Source of the DNA: Xestospongia muta | Lineage: Eukaryota; Porifera; Demospongiae; Haplosclerida; Petrosiidae | Direction: 5' to 3' | Length of the DNA: 64,000 nt | NCBI GenBank assembly: GCA_963693285.1 | Contig: OY848918.1 | Location: 2,425,501-2,489,500, forward strand | Shown here: piece by piece, positions 27,575 through 39,232 of the stretch | Layout: every line of letters starts with the position of its first letter | Position numbering within the stretch: the first letter of the stretch is position 1 | Made by a program: the position numbers and the translations under genes | Notes under the pieces: generated by a model | Told to the model about the DNA's origin: nothing | The model's database searches: none | The model's input: only the letters and a program-made list of their open reading frames with translations

Positions 27575-29528
27575 TGTACATGTCATTAACCCTTACCTTT
27601 CCAGATACAGTAATAGTGTTCATTCCTGGTACAACCATTACATCCATGGCAACCAGACGATAAGTTGATGATATTATATAGTCATCACCTTCATTAGAAA
27701 GATGAGATGATGAGTAATAAACCTGTATTAATAACCAGATATAACTAGACAAACCAGTATATTAAACTGGTTTTACTTTGTGCAGTTTAGATCCTTCATC
27801 TCCTCCAATACGTCGTGATGCTAACAGTTCTTCTTCCTTTGGTCCTGGATCTAATGAGATCTCTGTAAAGGAATCTAGAAAGTTCTCTAATTAACTGACG
27901 ACAACTGAAATTTTGATATAATTACCAGTTGCTTCTTCGTAAGAGGGAGATTTGTCTGTTACCATGGAAACAGACTGGTTCTGAGATTTTGGATCCAATA
28001 TAACAGTAGCCATTGTCATTTGTATTGCCTATATTGTGTAATACATGTAGTCACATGAGAATCTTATGAGCATCACATGATCTTGCCTTAGGTCCATGGT
28101 AATCAAAGGTCATCTTTAATGATAGGGGTTCTCCCCGATGACATTCTGAGGTCTCAAAAGTTAGAGTGCTAAGATAAAATAATGGTTCCCACGACAACAA
28201 CTTTTGATAATGCGACTTCTCCGCTATGTGTATTAATTGATCCATACAGCAGGCGGGGTCATGGGTGGAGTTTTCGTGTTTAGGCGTGGTTACCAATACA
28301 AGAAGAGAATAGACCTCCCTATGTTAATGATGATGTCATTATGATGTCATTATGAACCACATATACTTATCCTCCTGTTGTAGTTTCTGCTGACAATGAG
28401 CTAAGATGGAATATGCTGATGATGAGAGTTGAGGCCAATGTTGAACTGAATGAAGACTAGTAACGTCACAGAGAAGTTGCTCCGCCTCTCTGACCATTCC
28501 CACTTCCCTTAATTAGCATATTAATAAGTATTAATTAAATATGTACTTACTTATGAAATTCAGCCATTCTAGTCCCTATACTAAATGCCATCCGTCTCCT
28601 ACCAGCATGTTTAAATGCACCAATAACCATCTCACCTAATGACTATACCCCCAAAGGGATAACCCTATAATTATTATAGTAATTAATGAGCAATTACCAT
28701 AAAAGCATTCTTGAATTTCTCTTTAGATTTCAACACATCAGTTAATCTAAGTCCTTGATCATCTGCTTTAATATCTAGAGAACACATGACAGTCACATGA
28801 CAATAATAAGTGTGGTCATTTACCATCATTTATAGGTATACCAGCACAAATTGTATCAATAATATCATCTTTAGGATCACCAGTGATTTGAGAACCAGGT
28901 AATAAATGACAGAGTAGACCAATAGCTCGTAACTAGAGGAAGTTGACTGACTGTGAACGCATTCCATCCATTTATCCATCCATCCGTCCGTCCGTTCGTA
29001 CATCAGTCCATCTGTCCATCCATCCATTCATCCATCCGTCCATCCATCCATCCATCCATCCATCCATCCATCCATTCACCCATCCATCCATTCATCTATC
29101 CATCCATCCATTTATCTATTCATCCATTTCCTACCTTTTCCCAGGCATAATGCCACAGTTCAGCTCTTACTAATATTAATGTTGCAGATGATGTTGTTGC
29201 TAATATTTCAGGATCTATTTTAACCATCATGGATTCTACACACTCAAGACATGACATGTATGCCCAGCTATTAAACACACCAGGTGGGAGGAGTAACTGG
29301 GTGGAGCCTGTGATAATTTAATGATATTCATAGCTAGACAGGTACCTTCAAACAATTAATTATTCTTGCTATACAATGAAGTGTTTGAACACAACAATCG
29401 TACACCTGTTCAATTAAACCACGCCCACATAATGTATGAATACGTCGTACAAAGAGGAACGTCCATATGTAAAGGATGTGTGCTTTACCAGCTAATATAT
29501 CAGGAAGATACTAGAGGGGACAAGAATA

Positions 29529-29581
<53 letters not shown>

Positions 29582-30799
29582 CTTCCATGAGATCTGGGTA
29601 TCAGTGAGGTGAGGGTAGCCCCATTGTTGTATCTCTATATTTTCTATCTGAATTAACCACTGTGGTACTATACAAATCATGTGACCATCATGTGAAAATC
29701 ATGTAATCAACTAACAGTTCTTTTTCTGAGACAATTTAGTCATAGCAAACTCAAATGCTTCATGAGAGAGAGAGTACAATAGAGAAGCTTGTAGAGGCTC
29801 TCGAATCATTTCATAAGCTATTGCAAGAGACAACTAAGAGAAGATGCACATAAATTATGTACATTACAGATACTTACTTTTTTACAGATGAGGTTGTATA
29901 CTTCTTCAGGATAGACTGATTGTATTCTTTTGCCTTTTAAGTCATTGGCTACAACTGATACATGACTTAGAAAGTTATTGAGTGAGAGACGGTTCACTTC
30001 ATTAGCAAAATTAGTAAAAGACTCCACAATTCTGTTTTGATCAGCTGAAGCCAACCTCAAGTTAATGATGCTATAAATAAATTTTAAAACAAACCACACC
30101 CACTGACCACACCAACCTGCATCTATTACGGAAATCTTTATTTATCAAGTCTTCTACTGGTTCAAGTTTACTGGTTTTCATTTTGGGGCGTCGGCTACGT
30201 ACTTCGGCAGTAACACAATAAACGATTAGTAACTTATCAGATCCTCTCACTTTGCTGACATCACTCATCCATTGTTTTATATTGAGACATACTACACTAT
30301 TATACATACTGGTCTCCTAGTGAGAGAGAATGAGTCATCATTTTATTGATCCTTTAGTCTATTAGTTAATCCATCCATACATCTATATGTGTATTTATCC
30401 ATCCATTCATTCATCATCTGTCCATTAATCCACTTCTTACCGAGCAGTCTGTCCAAAAAGTATGGAGAGTAGGTTCTTGATGTACTAAGTTAGGATATGA
30501 CAATTCTTTCTTGTTCTTACTGTAAATTTGAAACTGTAAGAACTCCACTCCATTACAAAATGAGGCAAATGCTGTCTCGTCCCTTTAATTATACACTATA
30601 ATATCTTGTGTTATGTTATTGATGACTTACTTGGAGTAGCCATCTCTTTGTAATGACTTAAACTTAGTTTGTAATTTCCTCTGCATAACAGGTCCAATCA
30701 AATCAATATCACCAAAAACTAGTACCATGTATATATATACATAGAGTATGCACATAATATGATATATAACTCACTAGTTATCACTGGTTTGGGCTCCAT
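25474..30799 (-). CDS. TRAPPC10: Trafficking protein particle complex subunit 10 (TRAPPC10)
   Basis: Twenty-three exons from the ATG at 30797-30799 ('MEPKPVIT') to TAA at 25474; all phases close, giving 1154 aa against about 1250 in vertebrates. Exons: 30775-30799, 30631-30718, 30441-30582, 30117-30316, 29878-30070, 29716-29833, 29582-29667, 29346-29510, 29135-29296, 28824-28932, 28698-28774, 28551-28642, 28367-28507, 28087-28318, 27926-28028, 27777-27874, 27597-27722, 27337-27496, 26878-27289, 26710-26824, 26370-26418, 26202-26263, 25474-25983. TRAPPC10 belongs to the TRAPPII tethering and Rab-exchange complex at the Golgi. Recognised by N-terminal 'LHTFWTDCS', mid-region '[16 protein letters not shown]' and the C-terminal beta domain ('[13 protein letters not shown]', '[12 protein letters not shown]'). 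The exon ending at 28087 uses a GC donor (AAG|GCAAGA). Introns hold several simple repeats. A broken copy lies at 1654-3785. Confidence 0.93.
26436..26690. repeat. Minisatellite in a TRAPPC10 intron
   Basis: About 250 bases of diverged repeats built on 'ACATATACCCAATACACA', in the intron between exons 20 and 21. It gives long spurious frames on both strands. The pseudogene copy lacks it, through deletion. Confidence 0.9.
27500..27571. repeat. (GT)n(GA)n microsatellite in a TRAPPC10 intron
   Basis: A short dinucleotide tract next to the acceptor of exon 18, the counterpart of the greatly expanded tract at 2647-2983. Confidence 0.95.
28960..29130. repeat. (CATC)n tetranucleotide tract in a TRAPPC10 intron
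   Basis: Imperfect CATC/CATT repeats of about 170 bases between exons 9 and 10. Confidence 0.95.
29531..29578. repeat. (CT)n microsatellite in a TRAPPC10 intron
   Basis: Pure CT dinucleotide run between exons 7 and 8. Confidence 0.97.
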
Positions 30800-31157
30800 A
30801 TTATCTCCTAGAGTCAAAGGAGAGAATACTATCACTTACTTCATAAAAAGAGGTGTGGTTTCACTATAAAAGGTGTGGTCTTGTCTCTTCTAGTGTCTCC
30901 TTTTGTTGGTCGAAGATAGAATATTTGAGATAATTGTTTAGTAGTTTCTCTTAAGTTTAGTTTGTGCTATTGTGTGAGCTGGTCTTCATCAATTATCATA
31001 TTAGTATACGGAGTTTAGTTAGCTTTATGTTGTATTGCATTTCCTAACAAATTTTAGAATGTTTCCGTTCACGTCCGTATCTCATATGCATATAGCACGA
31101 TTAATTAATAATTATTATAATTAATTATTAATTTTGTTATGTCAAAATTAAATGCGT

Positions 31158-33650
31158 TTAATTAATATTAACATAATCAGGTGTTATTGTAACAAGTTCA
31201 TAAGATGTATTCTGTGTCATTCTTATCTGATATTGTTTAGTATCTTCATATGATATATTATGTTGTATAGTTATATCATCATCACTACTATTACACTCTA
31301 TAATATAATATAATTAGATTATATTACATATATACATGATATACATACTTTGTATCTTCTTTATATAATAAACACCCACACAAACAACACTGACAATACA
31401 AATTAGTATTATCACAATTATTAAGATACCAATGACACTAGTAACTATTATAACTAAAGAAATGATATAAACTGATCAAATAATATTATATACTAACCAT
31501 TACTAGCAGTTGATTGAGTTGGCTTATTAGAAGGAGATGACATCATCAAAGATGTTGTAACTAGATAACATTAATAATAAAATATTGATGTTATCATCAC
31601 ATTTAATACTATTATGTAGTTAATTATATTATACAACTCACTACATCATTATCAGTAATATTTAATATATATCTTACCATCAACAGTACCAGTAGATAAT
31701 ATATCTGATGTAGTAGTAGTAATAACTTGTGTAGATGATGACTCTAATATTAATATATTCTGTTTATTATATACAATGACAATATCTGAGGAATTATCAC
31801 TCTCAATATCATAGACATAAAGATCATATAATCCAATGATGTTTACACATCCACTAGATGTACTAGCTGTGACAGGATGTCTTAAAAACTGCTTTTCAAG
31901 TATAATAATATCATTCTGTAATAAGTTGATCAGACACCCTAACTCTGTAGCTCCATTAATAAAATGACATGTAATACATATAGAACCAGGATTAATATTA
32001 ACTATCACATTCTGTATACCATGAGTAGCTATAATAGATAATAATAATATAATAGTATATTATTGAACTTACTAAAGTTAACATCAGTGATTGTATTAAA
32101 GGTTCCATCAACATTACTAAGAGTAACTTCACCAATATATGTCATATCAGGACTTAATATAATAGAGTTAGTTATATTAAGAGATGGTCCACTAGTTAAT
32201 TCATTACTCATTATAGTATATATCACTTCACCAGTAGTAGAATTCTTTATGTCTACTATAGCATTAGTAGGGTATTCTCCAGGACAAAGGTGACTTACCT
32301 AATAGAAATAATATTATACCATATAAGGATATCATCTGAAGATATCATAACAGTAATGTAATTGATTGAGTAAACCTTTATATTATCTATTAACGCTATA
32401 CATAACTATTTTAGAGTTTACATAACAATTATTAGAATATATCATAATGGTGATGTAATTCTATTAGTAAGGTTTATATTACCTAATATATTGTGTGTAT
32501 TACTATATACTGATGTATGTAATATATCAGTACATTATATGTTAACTATATAGACTATTGCATAGCAATACAAGTAGAAGTCAGTTATATACTAAGTTAT
32601 ATTGTCTATATATTTAACTCATATATAAACATACATTATTAATATATCTATTGTCATTATAATATCTTACATTAACTGATATAATAATATGGAGCATATT
32701 TTCTGATATTACTGGAGTAACAGTTACTGATATCAATGAACTGTTATGAGGTACTGTAATAGAAAGTAAAAATAAAGTTATTATAATACAGGTATAAATA
32801 ATTTGTTTACTACTACTAATAATATATCATAATAAATAATTTAAGAACATACCTTTTGGGAAATAAAATGACTCAGTAGATATAATACCATTACCAGCTG
32901 TATTAATAGCAAATATATCTACTATTATTTCAGTACAAGGATTAGTTTCATTAGGTCCACTTTGATATGATAATTGTAGGGACTCTGTAAAATATGTCTC
33001 TATTTCATTTGTTAGTGTGTTAGTAATAGTAATATTGTAGCCATTAATATATGTATTATCAAGAGTATATGGAGCAGACCAAGATAATGTTACTGTATTA
33101 GTACTAGTAACATTAACAGTTAGATCTCTAACACCCTCTAATAAACCTATAATGAGATAATATAATACATGTAATTATAGATATAGTACATGATATATAC
33201 CTTGAATTAATAATAACACAGTGTTGCTAGTATCATCAGATAATGGTGATGTAGTAATGGCAACACAAGATATATTAGTATTATTGTTGCCTTCCCTTGG
33301 ATCAACAAATAAAACTCTTCTTCTTATTGTATTATTGACATGTTCTGTGCCTTGTTGATGAAATCCTTTATTTGCAATATTAGCATCATCAGCTGGTGTA
33401 TTGTTGACACGAAAGTTTATAAATTGTGCTCTAGCTGTACAAGTGAAGTTAACATGTCCTGAGTTCACAGTGACATTCAAAGGTATTGGATGAATTAGTA
33501 TCACTAAGAGAGAAAACAGGCAGTGATAACACTATTAGATATTGTCATATCCTTACGAGCATCCTGACTTATAATACAGTTCAAATGTATGAGGATTATG
33601 AGTACCAAAATAAACCTGTGGACAAATATGATAATTGTATTATACAACAT
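31158..33650 (-). CDS. Receptor E: Ig/FN3 receptor with ITSM tail
   Basis: Nine exons: 33557-33650, 33201-33503, 32853-33146, 32671-32753, 32073-32298, 31678-32028, 31498-31560, 31349-31453, 31158-31297; phases agree and give 552 aa. ATG at 33648-33650 opens a signal peptide ('FILVLIILIHLNCIISQDA'). Exon 2 is an Ig domain ('HVNFTCTARAQF', 'NISCVAI'). Exon 3 is an FN3 ('VTLSWSAPYTLDN'). Exons 4-6 form further beta-rich, glycosylated domains; exon 7 is a Ser/Thr stalk. Exon 8 is the membrane segment ('VIGILIIVIILICIVSVVC') with 'YYIKKIQ' inside. The tail carries 'NTSYELVTI' and ends 'PDYVNIN': TSYELV fits the ITSM pattern and YVNI the Grb2 pYxN pattern. Receptor F at 62.3 kb has nearly the same tail. 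The start lies 284 bases from the divergent start of receptor G. Confidence 0.83.
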
Positions 33651-33934
33651 GTAGAAAATATAAATAGTTATTTGATAATGCATTTTAGGTCTACAATAAT
33701 TTTAAAAATTAAAGATATTTACAGATCATAAATATTAGATTGAGTTATAAATATAGCTCTGCACAAACATTTATTCAATATTATTATTATTTAGATAGTT
33801 AAACTTGCTGACTTGTACCACTCACCTCCAACAACACCTCATACTCCTTCCTCCTTTTTGTCTGTATACGTATAACGTATAGCCACTCCCAATAATCTCC
33901 AAAGGAGTAGATCCTGGATCTACTCCTGAACCAA
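33651..33934. promoter_or_regulatory. Shared divergent promoter region of receptors E and G
   Basis: 284 bases lie between the start codons of E (minus) and G (plus). No coding exon lies in it, so it must hold both promoters and 5' leaders. I see no TATA box or other element that I can name with confidence. Confidence 0.5.
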
Positions 33935-36329
33935 ATGGCTGCTATCTTAGCTTTGTTCTCTTTGGTGTTCATCTCATTCTCGCTGTCTTTTCATTCAGTT
34001 CAGTCTTGTGGTGAGTGACTTTATTTAGTATTCAATTTATTGTTAGTGTTTGTTCAGAGTTTGTAGAAGATCCAGTCTCAATCAACAGTACTGTAGGTGG
34101 TACAGTTAACATATCATGTGCTGCTACAAATTGTAGTAAGGGTATAGATATGATAAAAAATAACAACAGTGACATCTCCAGCTGTGGTGATCCTTGCAGT
34201 TCTTCTTACTGTCGAATTATATGCAGTTTGGCGCTAACAAGTAGTGACAATGGAGCCATTATATACTGTCGAGGTTTGGCCAGGTCTTATGTAAAATCTA
34301 AGGTTGCTATACTAGAAGTCCAGAGTAAGTAGACAGTCAGTTGATTCAATTGTTAGCATTCTACAATTATAGGTCATTTAGATCCAGTAAACAATATTAA
34401 CATCAAAGATGCTAATAAGTCCTTTATAACATTTGTATGGAATCCTCCATTTGTACTAGATGACATCATTATTACATATAATATATCATTAGGATATATC
34501 AATGATACTCCATTCATAGAGAACATTACTAATACTAATATATGGAGTGTTAAGTCACAACATTTAGATCACTGTAGACTAGTTAATATATCAGTTATAA
34601 CTTATGCTGGTACATTAATATCAAATACTTCATATTGGACTGGACCAATACCTTATCGTAAGTACAACTAAATTATAACATATAAGTTATATATATATAT
34701 ATATATCTTAGCTCCTCCATCTGGATTACTCATTAATGCAACAACAAAAGTTAGTAAATTAACAAATGGAAATGTCTCCTGTTGTATTACATTTAAGGTC
34801 AGTTCTTATAATAATAATAGATAATCTGTTAATAGTAGTTATTATAATAGAAGTCACAAAACTGTCCTGGACAGGAGAGTACTTATGCTCATATATATGT
34901 TAACTATAAAAATCGTACACATGGATTAGAAGAGTACACAATCCCAGTACATCATTATAATGACAGTGTAACTGTTATTGGAGAATGTGGTAGTTCAGAA
35001 TTTTCACTGTTTGGAAATGATTACATTAAAATGATTATGGATCTGGGAAATATGGCTGGAGAAACACCTCAAAATACAACATTTACTCAAAGTGAGTCAG
35101 CTTTTTGGAATGTCATGTGATATATTAATAATTATATTCACTAACCTCATTACTAGGTACTTATGAAGTTCAAGGATTAGATCATTTTGCTAGTAATAAT
35201 AGTGTTGAGTGTTTTCAATGTCATATCATTGATGGTTCTAACTCTCAATATTGCTACATTAAACTTACTTCAGTCACTAATGATTATAGTAACACTACTA
35301 GAATACCAAAGGGAGTTATTGATTGTCATAATGAGTGGATTCCTAATGGTACATATAATATATGTGTAACAGCTATACAGCCTACACATCAACAACAACA
35401 ATGTGATGTGTTTAGTTCATCTGTATCTATTTATGGAACAAGTAATGACATCATTATTAGTAATGTATCATGATATATTTCACTTTTATAGTAACTCTTA
35501 CCTCAACTGTTATTCCTTCTTCTACAGTCACTCCAACTAACATTTCTGGATTTTGTATGTATATTGTTATAATTATCACTTTTAAATCAATTTACTATTT
35601 TATAATAGCCTGGATATACATCACGATACCAGCTGGAGTAGTTGGAGTAATTGTACTTATATTGGCGATAGTATTGACACCATTGTTAATCTATTATATT
35701 CATAAATGGTGCAACAAAAGACAAAGTATTGCTACAAATGTTGGATCAAGTTAGTAATATATAATAATAATAATTTTTATTTTGTCATCAGGAGATTATG
35801 GCACAACTCAAAGCACACCTTCCATTAGCCCACAGTAATTTGATATCATGTACACATATATGTAACTTATAAATTACTTCATTTTATAGTCAATCTGTCA
35901 ATAACTCATCTGGTCCTGATAAGTAAATGGCATATCATAAAGAATATTTATATAATAATGACTTCATATTTTATAGTGACAGCAACAAACCAAAAACATT
36001 ATCTCATCCTACTGAAAATTATAATAAAAAGGTACTAACAATTTATCAATGACAATTATTGATGATTTTTAAAGACTACTAATACATCATCTGTTTCATA
36101 TAATGCAAGTACTGAACAAGTTACACTAGAAGATGATCCTGGTGATGGTTATCTCTCAGAACCAGAGTACTCACAAGTATGATGTCAATTTATCTTTGAT
36201 TACAATTATGTTATTATATGTTTTCTATAGACACCAACTAGTAGAACAGAATTAGCAACGAGTAAGACAAGACAGACTAGTCAATCAAGTTCTAACACTG
36301 ATATAAAGAAAAATGCTGAAAATGATTAG
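33935..36329 (+). CDS. Receptor G: Ig + FN3-type receptor with a shorter tail
   Basis: Thirteen exons: 33935-34010, 34058-34324, 34373-34657, 34712-34797, 34851-35091, 35157-35441, 35492-35554, 35609-35749, 35792-35834, 35890-35922, 35977-36031, 36075-36176, 36231-36329; phases agree, 591 aa. Signal peptide 'ILALFSLVFISFSLSFHS'. Exon 2 is a cysteine-rich Ig domain ('GGTVNISCAATNCS', 'GAIIYCRG'). Exon 3 is an FN3 ('FITFVWNPPFVLDD'), exons 4-6 two more beta-rich domains, exon 7 a Ser/Thr stalk. TM is 'GVVGVIVLILAIVLTPLLI'. The tail of about 150 residues has 'GYLSEPEYSQ' but no clear ITIM. The ectodomain is nearly the same as receptor H, whose tail is longer and carries ITIMs. Confidence 0.85.
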
Positions 36330-36990
36330 GAGTCAATGAATTCAAAGTCACTAAACAATACAATAGTTTTTAAGTTACCAATATTTGTATTGTATCTCTA
36401 ACATGTTTTAGATTGATAATTTTTATTAATAACAATACTTACTTTATGATGATAGTAATTGATGGACTGCAAATATAAGAAATATTTGCACATGTAGTTG
36501 TGATATTTAAAAAAATCAGTTTTGTGATGTTTATCTCAATTGTAAAATTCATAAAATACATTCCAAGTTAGTGTGGAAAAACGTCTGAAATCATCTCAGT
36601 GTGCTGCATGAAGTTTATATCATTTATATCTCTGATCAAAATATCACTACGTATACTGTTTCTAATGTATACATTTACATATAGTGGTATAGTACCATCC
36701 TCCACATCATATACACATACAACAACTACCTTGTACAATAAAATCATTAGGATTAATTTTAACAAATGATTTGTTCTTTGAAATCACTCAGATACAACAT
36801 TAATTTGTTGTGAATAAAAGGAACATCTGCTAATAATTTGTTAATGTCATTTAAATATACATTCTAATTGTATAAAAGAATTTGTGAATTGCATGTCACT
36901 TTTCTTATTTCTTTCAATTTTGGAAATGTCATCCCAACTTATCTGTCAATCTCTGAATATATCTATCTATTTTTCAACATGTTCTTCTGT
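36330..36990. other. Gene-free stretch after receptor G
   Basis: No gene or relic recognised. It presumably includes the 3' leader and polyadenylation region of receptor G. Confidence 0.5.
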
Positions 36991-36995
36991 CACTT

Positions 36996-37478
36996 ATATA
37001 TCACTACATGTACATGTACTATATTCCTACATATATACTATATCACTACATGTACATGTGCTATATTCCTACATATATACTATATCACTACATGTACATG
37101 TACTATATTCCTACATATATACTATATCACTACATGTACATGTGCTATATTCCTACATATATACTATATCACTACATGTACATGTGCTATATTCCTACAT
37201 ATATACTATATCACTACATGTACATGTGCTATATTCCTACATATATACTATATTACCACATGTACACATACTATATTCCTACATATATACTATATTACCA
37301 CATGTACACATACTATATTCCTACATATATACTATATTACCACATGTACACATACTATATTCCTACATATATACTATATTACCACAAGTACACATACTAT
37401 ATTCCTACATATATACTATATTACCACATGTACACATACTATATTCCTACATATATACTATATTACCACATGTACATG
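36996..37478. repeat. 42-base minisatellite, about 11-12 copies
   Basis: Tandem 42-base unit containing 'CTATATTCCTACATATATAC'. Two subtypes lie in blocks: about six units with 'CACTACATGTACATGT' followed by about six with 'TACCACATGTACACAT'. Because 42 is a multiple of three, all three plus frames stay open; these frames show no other sign of coding. Confidence 0.95.
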
Positions 37479-37479
37479 A

Positions 37480-38719
37480 AAATGAGAAGATGGTGGAGGC
37501 TTTTTGCATATTTTCTTGACTTTTTGATTAGTTGTTGTGAACGAGACTTTAACAGACAATACCAGACACGATAGAATATAATGACCATTAATTACTTGTC
37601 TCATTTCTTGTAATACGTCTGTTGAAATAAATAATATACTTGTAACATGTACAAGAAAACAAGAGATGATCTGTATACTATTTTAACTGTATGTAATCTC
37701 TTTCTATATATTATTGGTATATAAGTGTTTATTGTAATTTGAAATAAACCTTATCATTAATACAAGGATCCAATGACCTCACAAAGGAGGAAGGATCATG
37801 TAACTGACATTCGAAAGCCATTGTAGATTAAACAAAATACCATATTTGGTACTTGTAAATGAAGAATAAAGTTAACTCTCTATGAATTGTATTACATATT
37901 TCCTTATATGGTCATACTCAAGAAAGGCAAGAAAGGAGTTTTGTTTGACTCTACAATATGAAGTTGCACACTCATTCCTCTTTTGTGAACCTATAGGCTC
38001 CTGTTAATACTTATTAATTAAAATAATAATACTGCTAAGCTAATACATACATTGTCACATTTTTATGTATTACAATTTACAATACTCACTACTATAGCTA
38101 TGAACTACATGAGACATTTCTAAAATAAACTTATACACATCAAACATAATCAGTTTTATGAGGTAGAATTCAAACAATTGTATTTTATGTAATAGAAATC
38201 AAGCATTAGTCATCTTCATCATCCAGCAATGATTCTCGTCTCATTACTACTGATACAACAGTCACTGAACTAGTTTCACATATTAATGCAGGGGATCCAG
38301 AACTGATTAAAAGAACTTTTGTATCATTAGTAAAAGGAGCTGGTTGAGGTTTCTTGAATACCATTATAATTTTTGCAATTGGTCGTTTTAAATGAGACTT
38401 AGACAGACAATTCCAGACATGATAGAGAATAATACCACAAAATACTACAAATGATATTGATACTAAAGCAACACTTAACACTTGACTTGAATTTGACTTT
38501 TCACAGGTTTGTACATTTATATAAGCCATAAACATGAGGTTAAGAAAAAAAGACATCTCCAGACAAGCCAAAGGTAAATGTCGATATATTCCCTTCAAAA
38601 GGAAGTACAGTGATATAATAGCAAATAAAATAGATGTTAACACATCCAAACTTATAGTAGCCTCAGTATCTAGAGACACAACCAGTGCTAAGACAATACG
38701 AACAAGTAGTAAAAATCCA
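37480..38719 (-). pseudogene. Truncated relic of the J/K membrane-protein gene
   Basis: 38206-38719 encodes the last three membrane segments and the tail of the J/K family ('LDVLTSILFAIISLYFLL', 'SISFVVFCGIILYHVW', C-terminal 'RRESLLDDEDD') at high identity to 51118-51631. Homology stops abruptly at 38719, so the beta-helix, the first membrane segments and the start codon are missing. The 3' flank (37480-38205) also matches 50340-51117. That flank begins with an older relic of the same C-terminus near 37500-37580. Confidence 0.85.
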
Positions 38720-39232
38720 GTATAGCTAATATATTATGTTTACTTGAAAGCAGTAGTCAAACATTGGCAGGTTTATGGCTCTTAAAAAAACGTCCCAAGT
38801 GTGAGCTAGAAAAAATGTTCTTGCTTTAGCCAAAGACAATTTGTTTAACTTCAAATTTTTACATGTTTTAGTTTTCGTGTCTGCTTGTTAGTAGACAAGG
38901 TTCAAACCTCCAAGTTGTCTATGAATAATTTGGACAAAACTCAAAATGTCAAGGTTTAGTTTAGTGAAAGTCCTCATAACTTTTATTGTTAAAAGAGTAA
39001 TATATGATCTACTAGACTCTAAAGTAACAACATTATCTGACTTTAAAAAGTCGAACTATACGCTCTCAAAATATTGCCTACTTTCTCTCCCATTGTTTGC
39101 TACGAGAACCCATACAAGCGCTTCACTTCCTGTTGTCCAAGTGAATGTAACGCCTTTTTTTCTGCAAAACGCAGCTACACCCTATAGACACTCAAAGAGG
39201 AGTGGCAAGAGCTAGATCTATTCTTAAACCAA
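38720..39232. other. Gene-free stretch upstream of receptor H
   Basis: No exon recognised. The last 100 bases resemble the region just upstream of receptor G, so the G/H duplication included some of the promoter. Confidence 0.5.

Noticed and set aside
28943..29173. Pro/Ser/His repeat frames
   Set aside because: CATC tetranucleotide tract in an intron.
36868..37574. Three overlapping plus-strand frames of about 190-210 codons
   Set aside because: A 42-base tandem repeat keeps all three frames open; the peptides are pure repeat.
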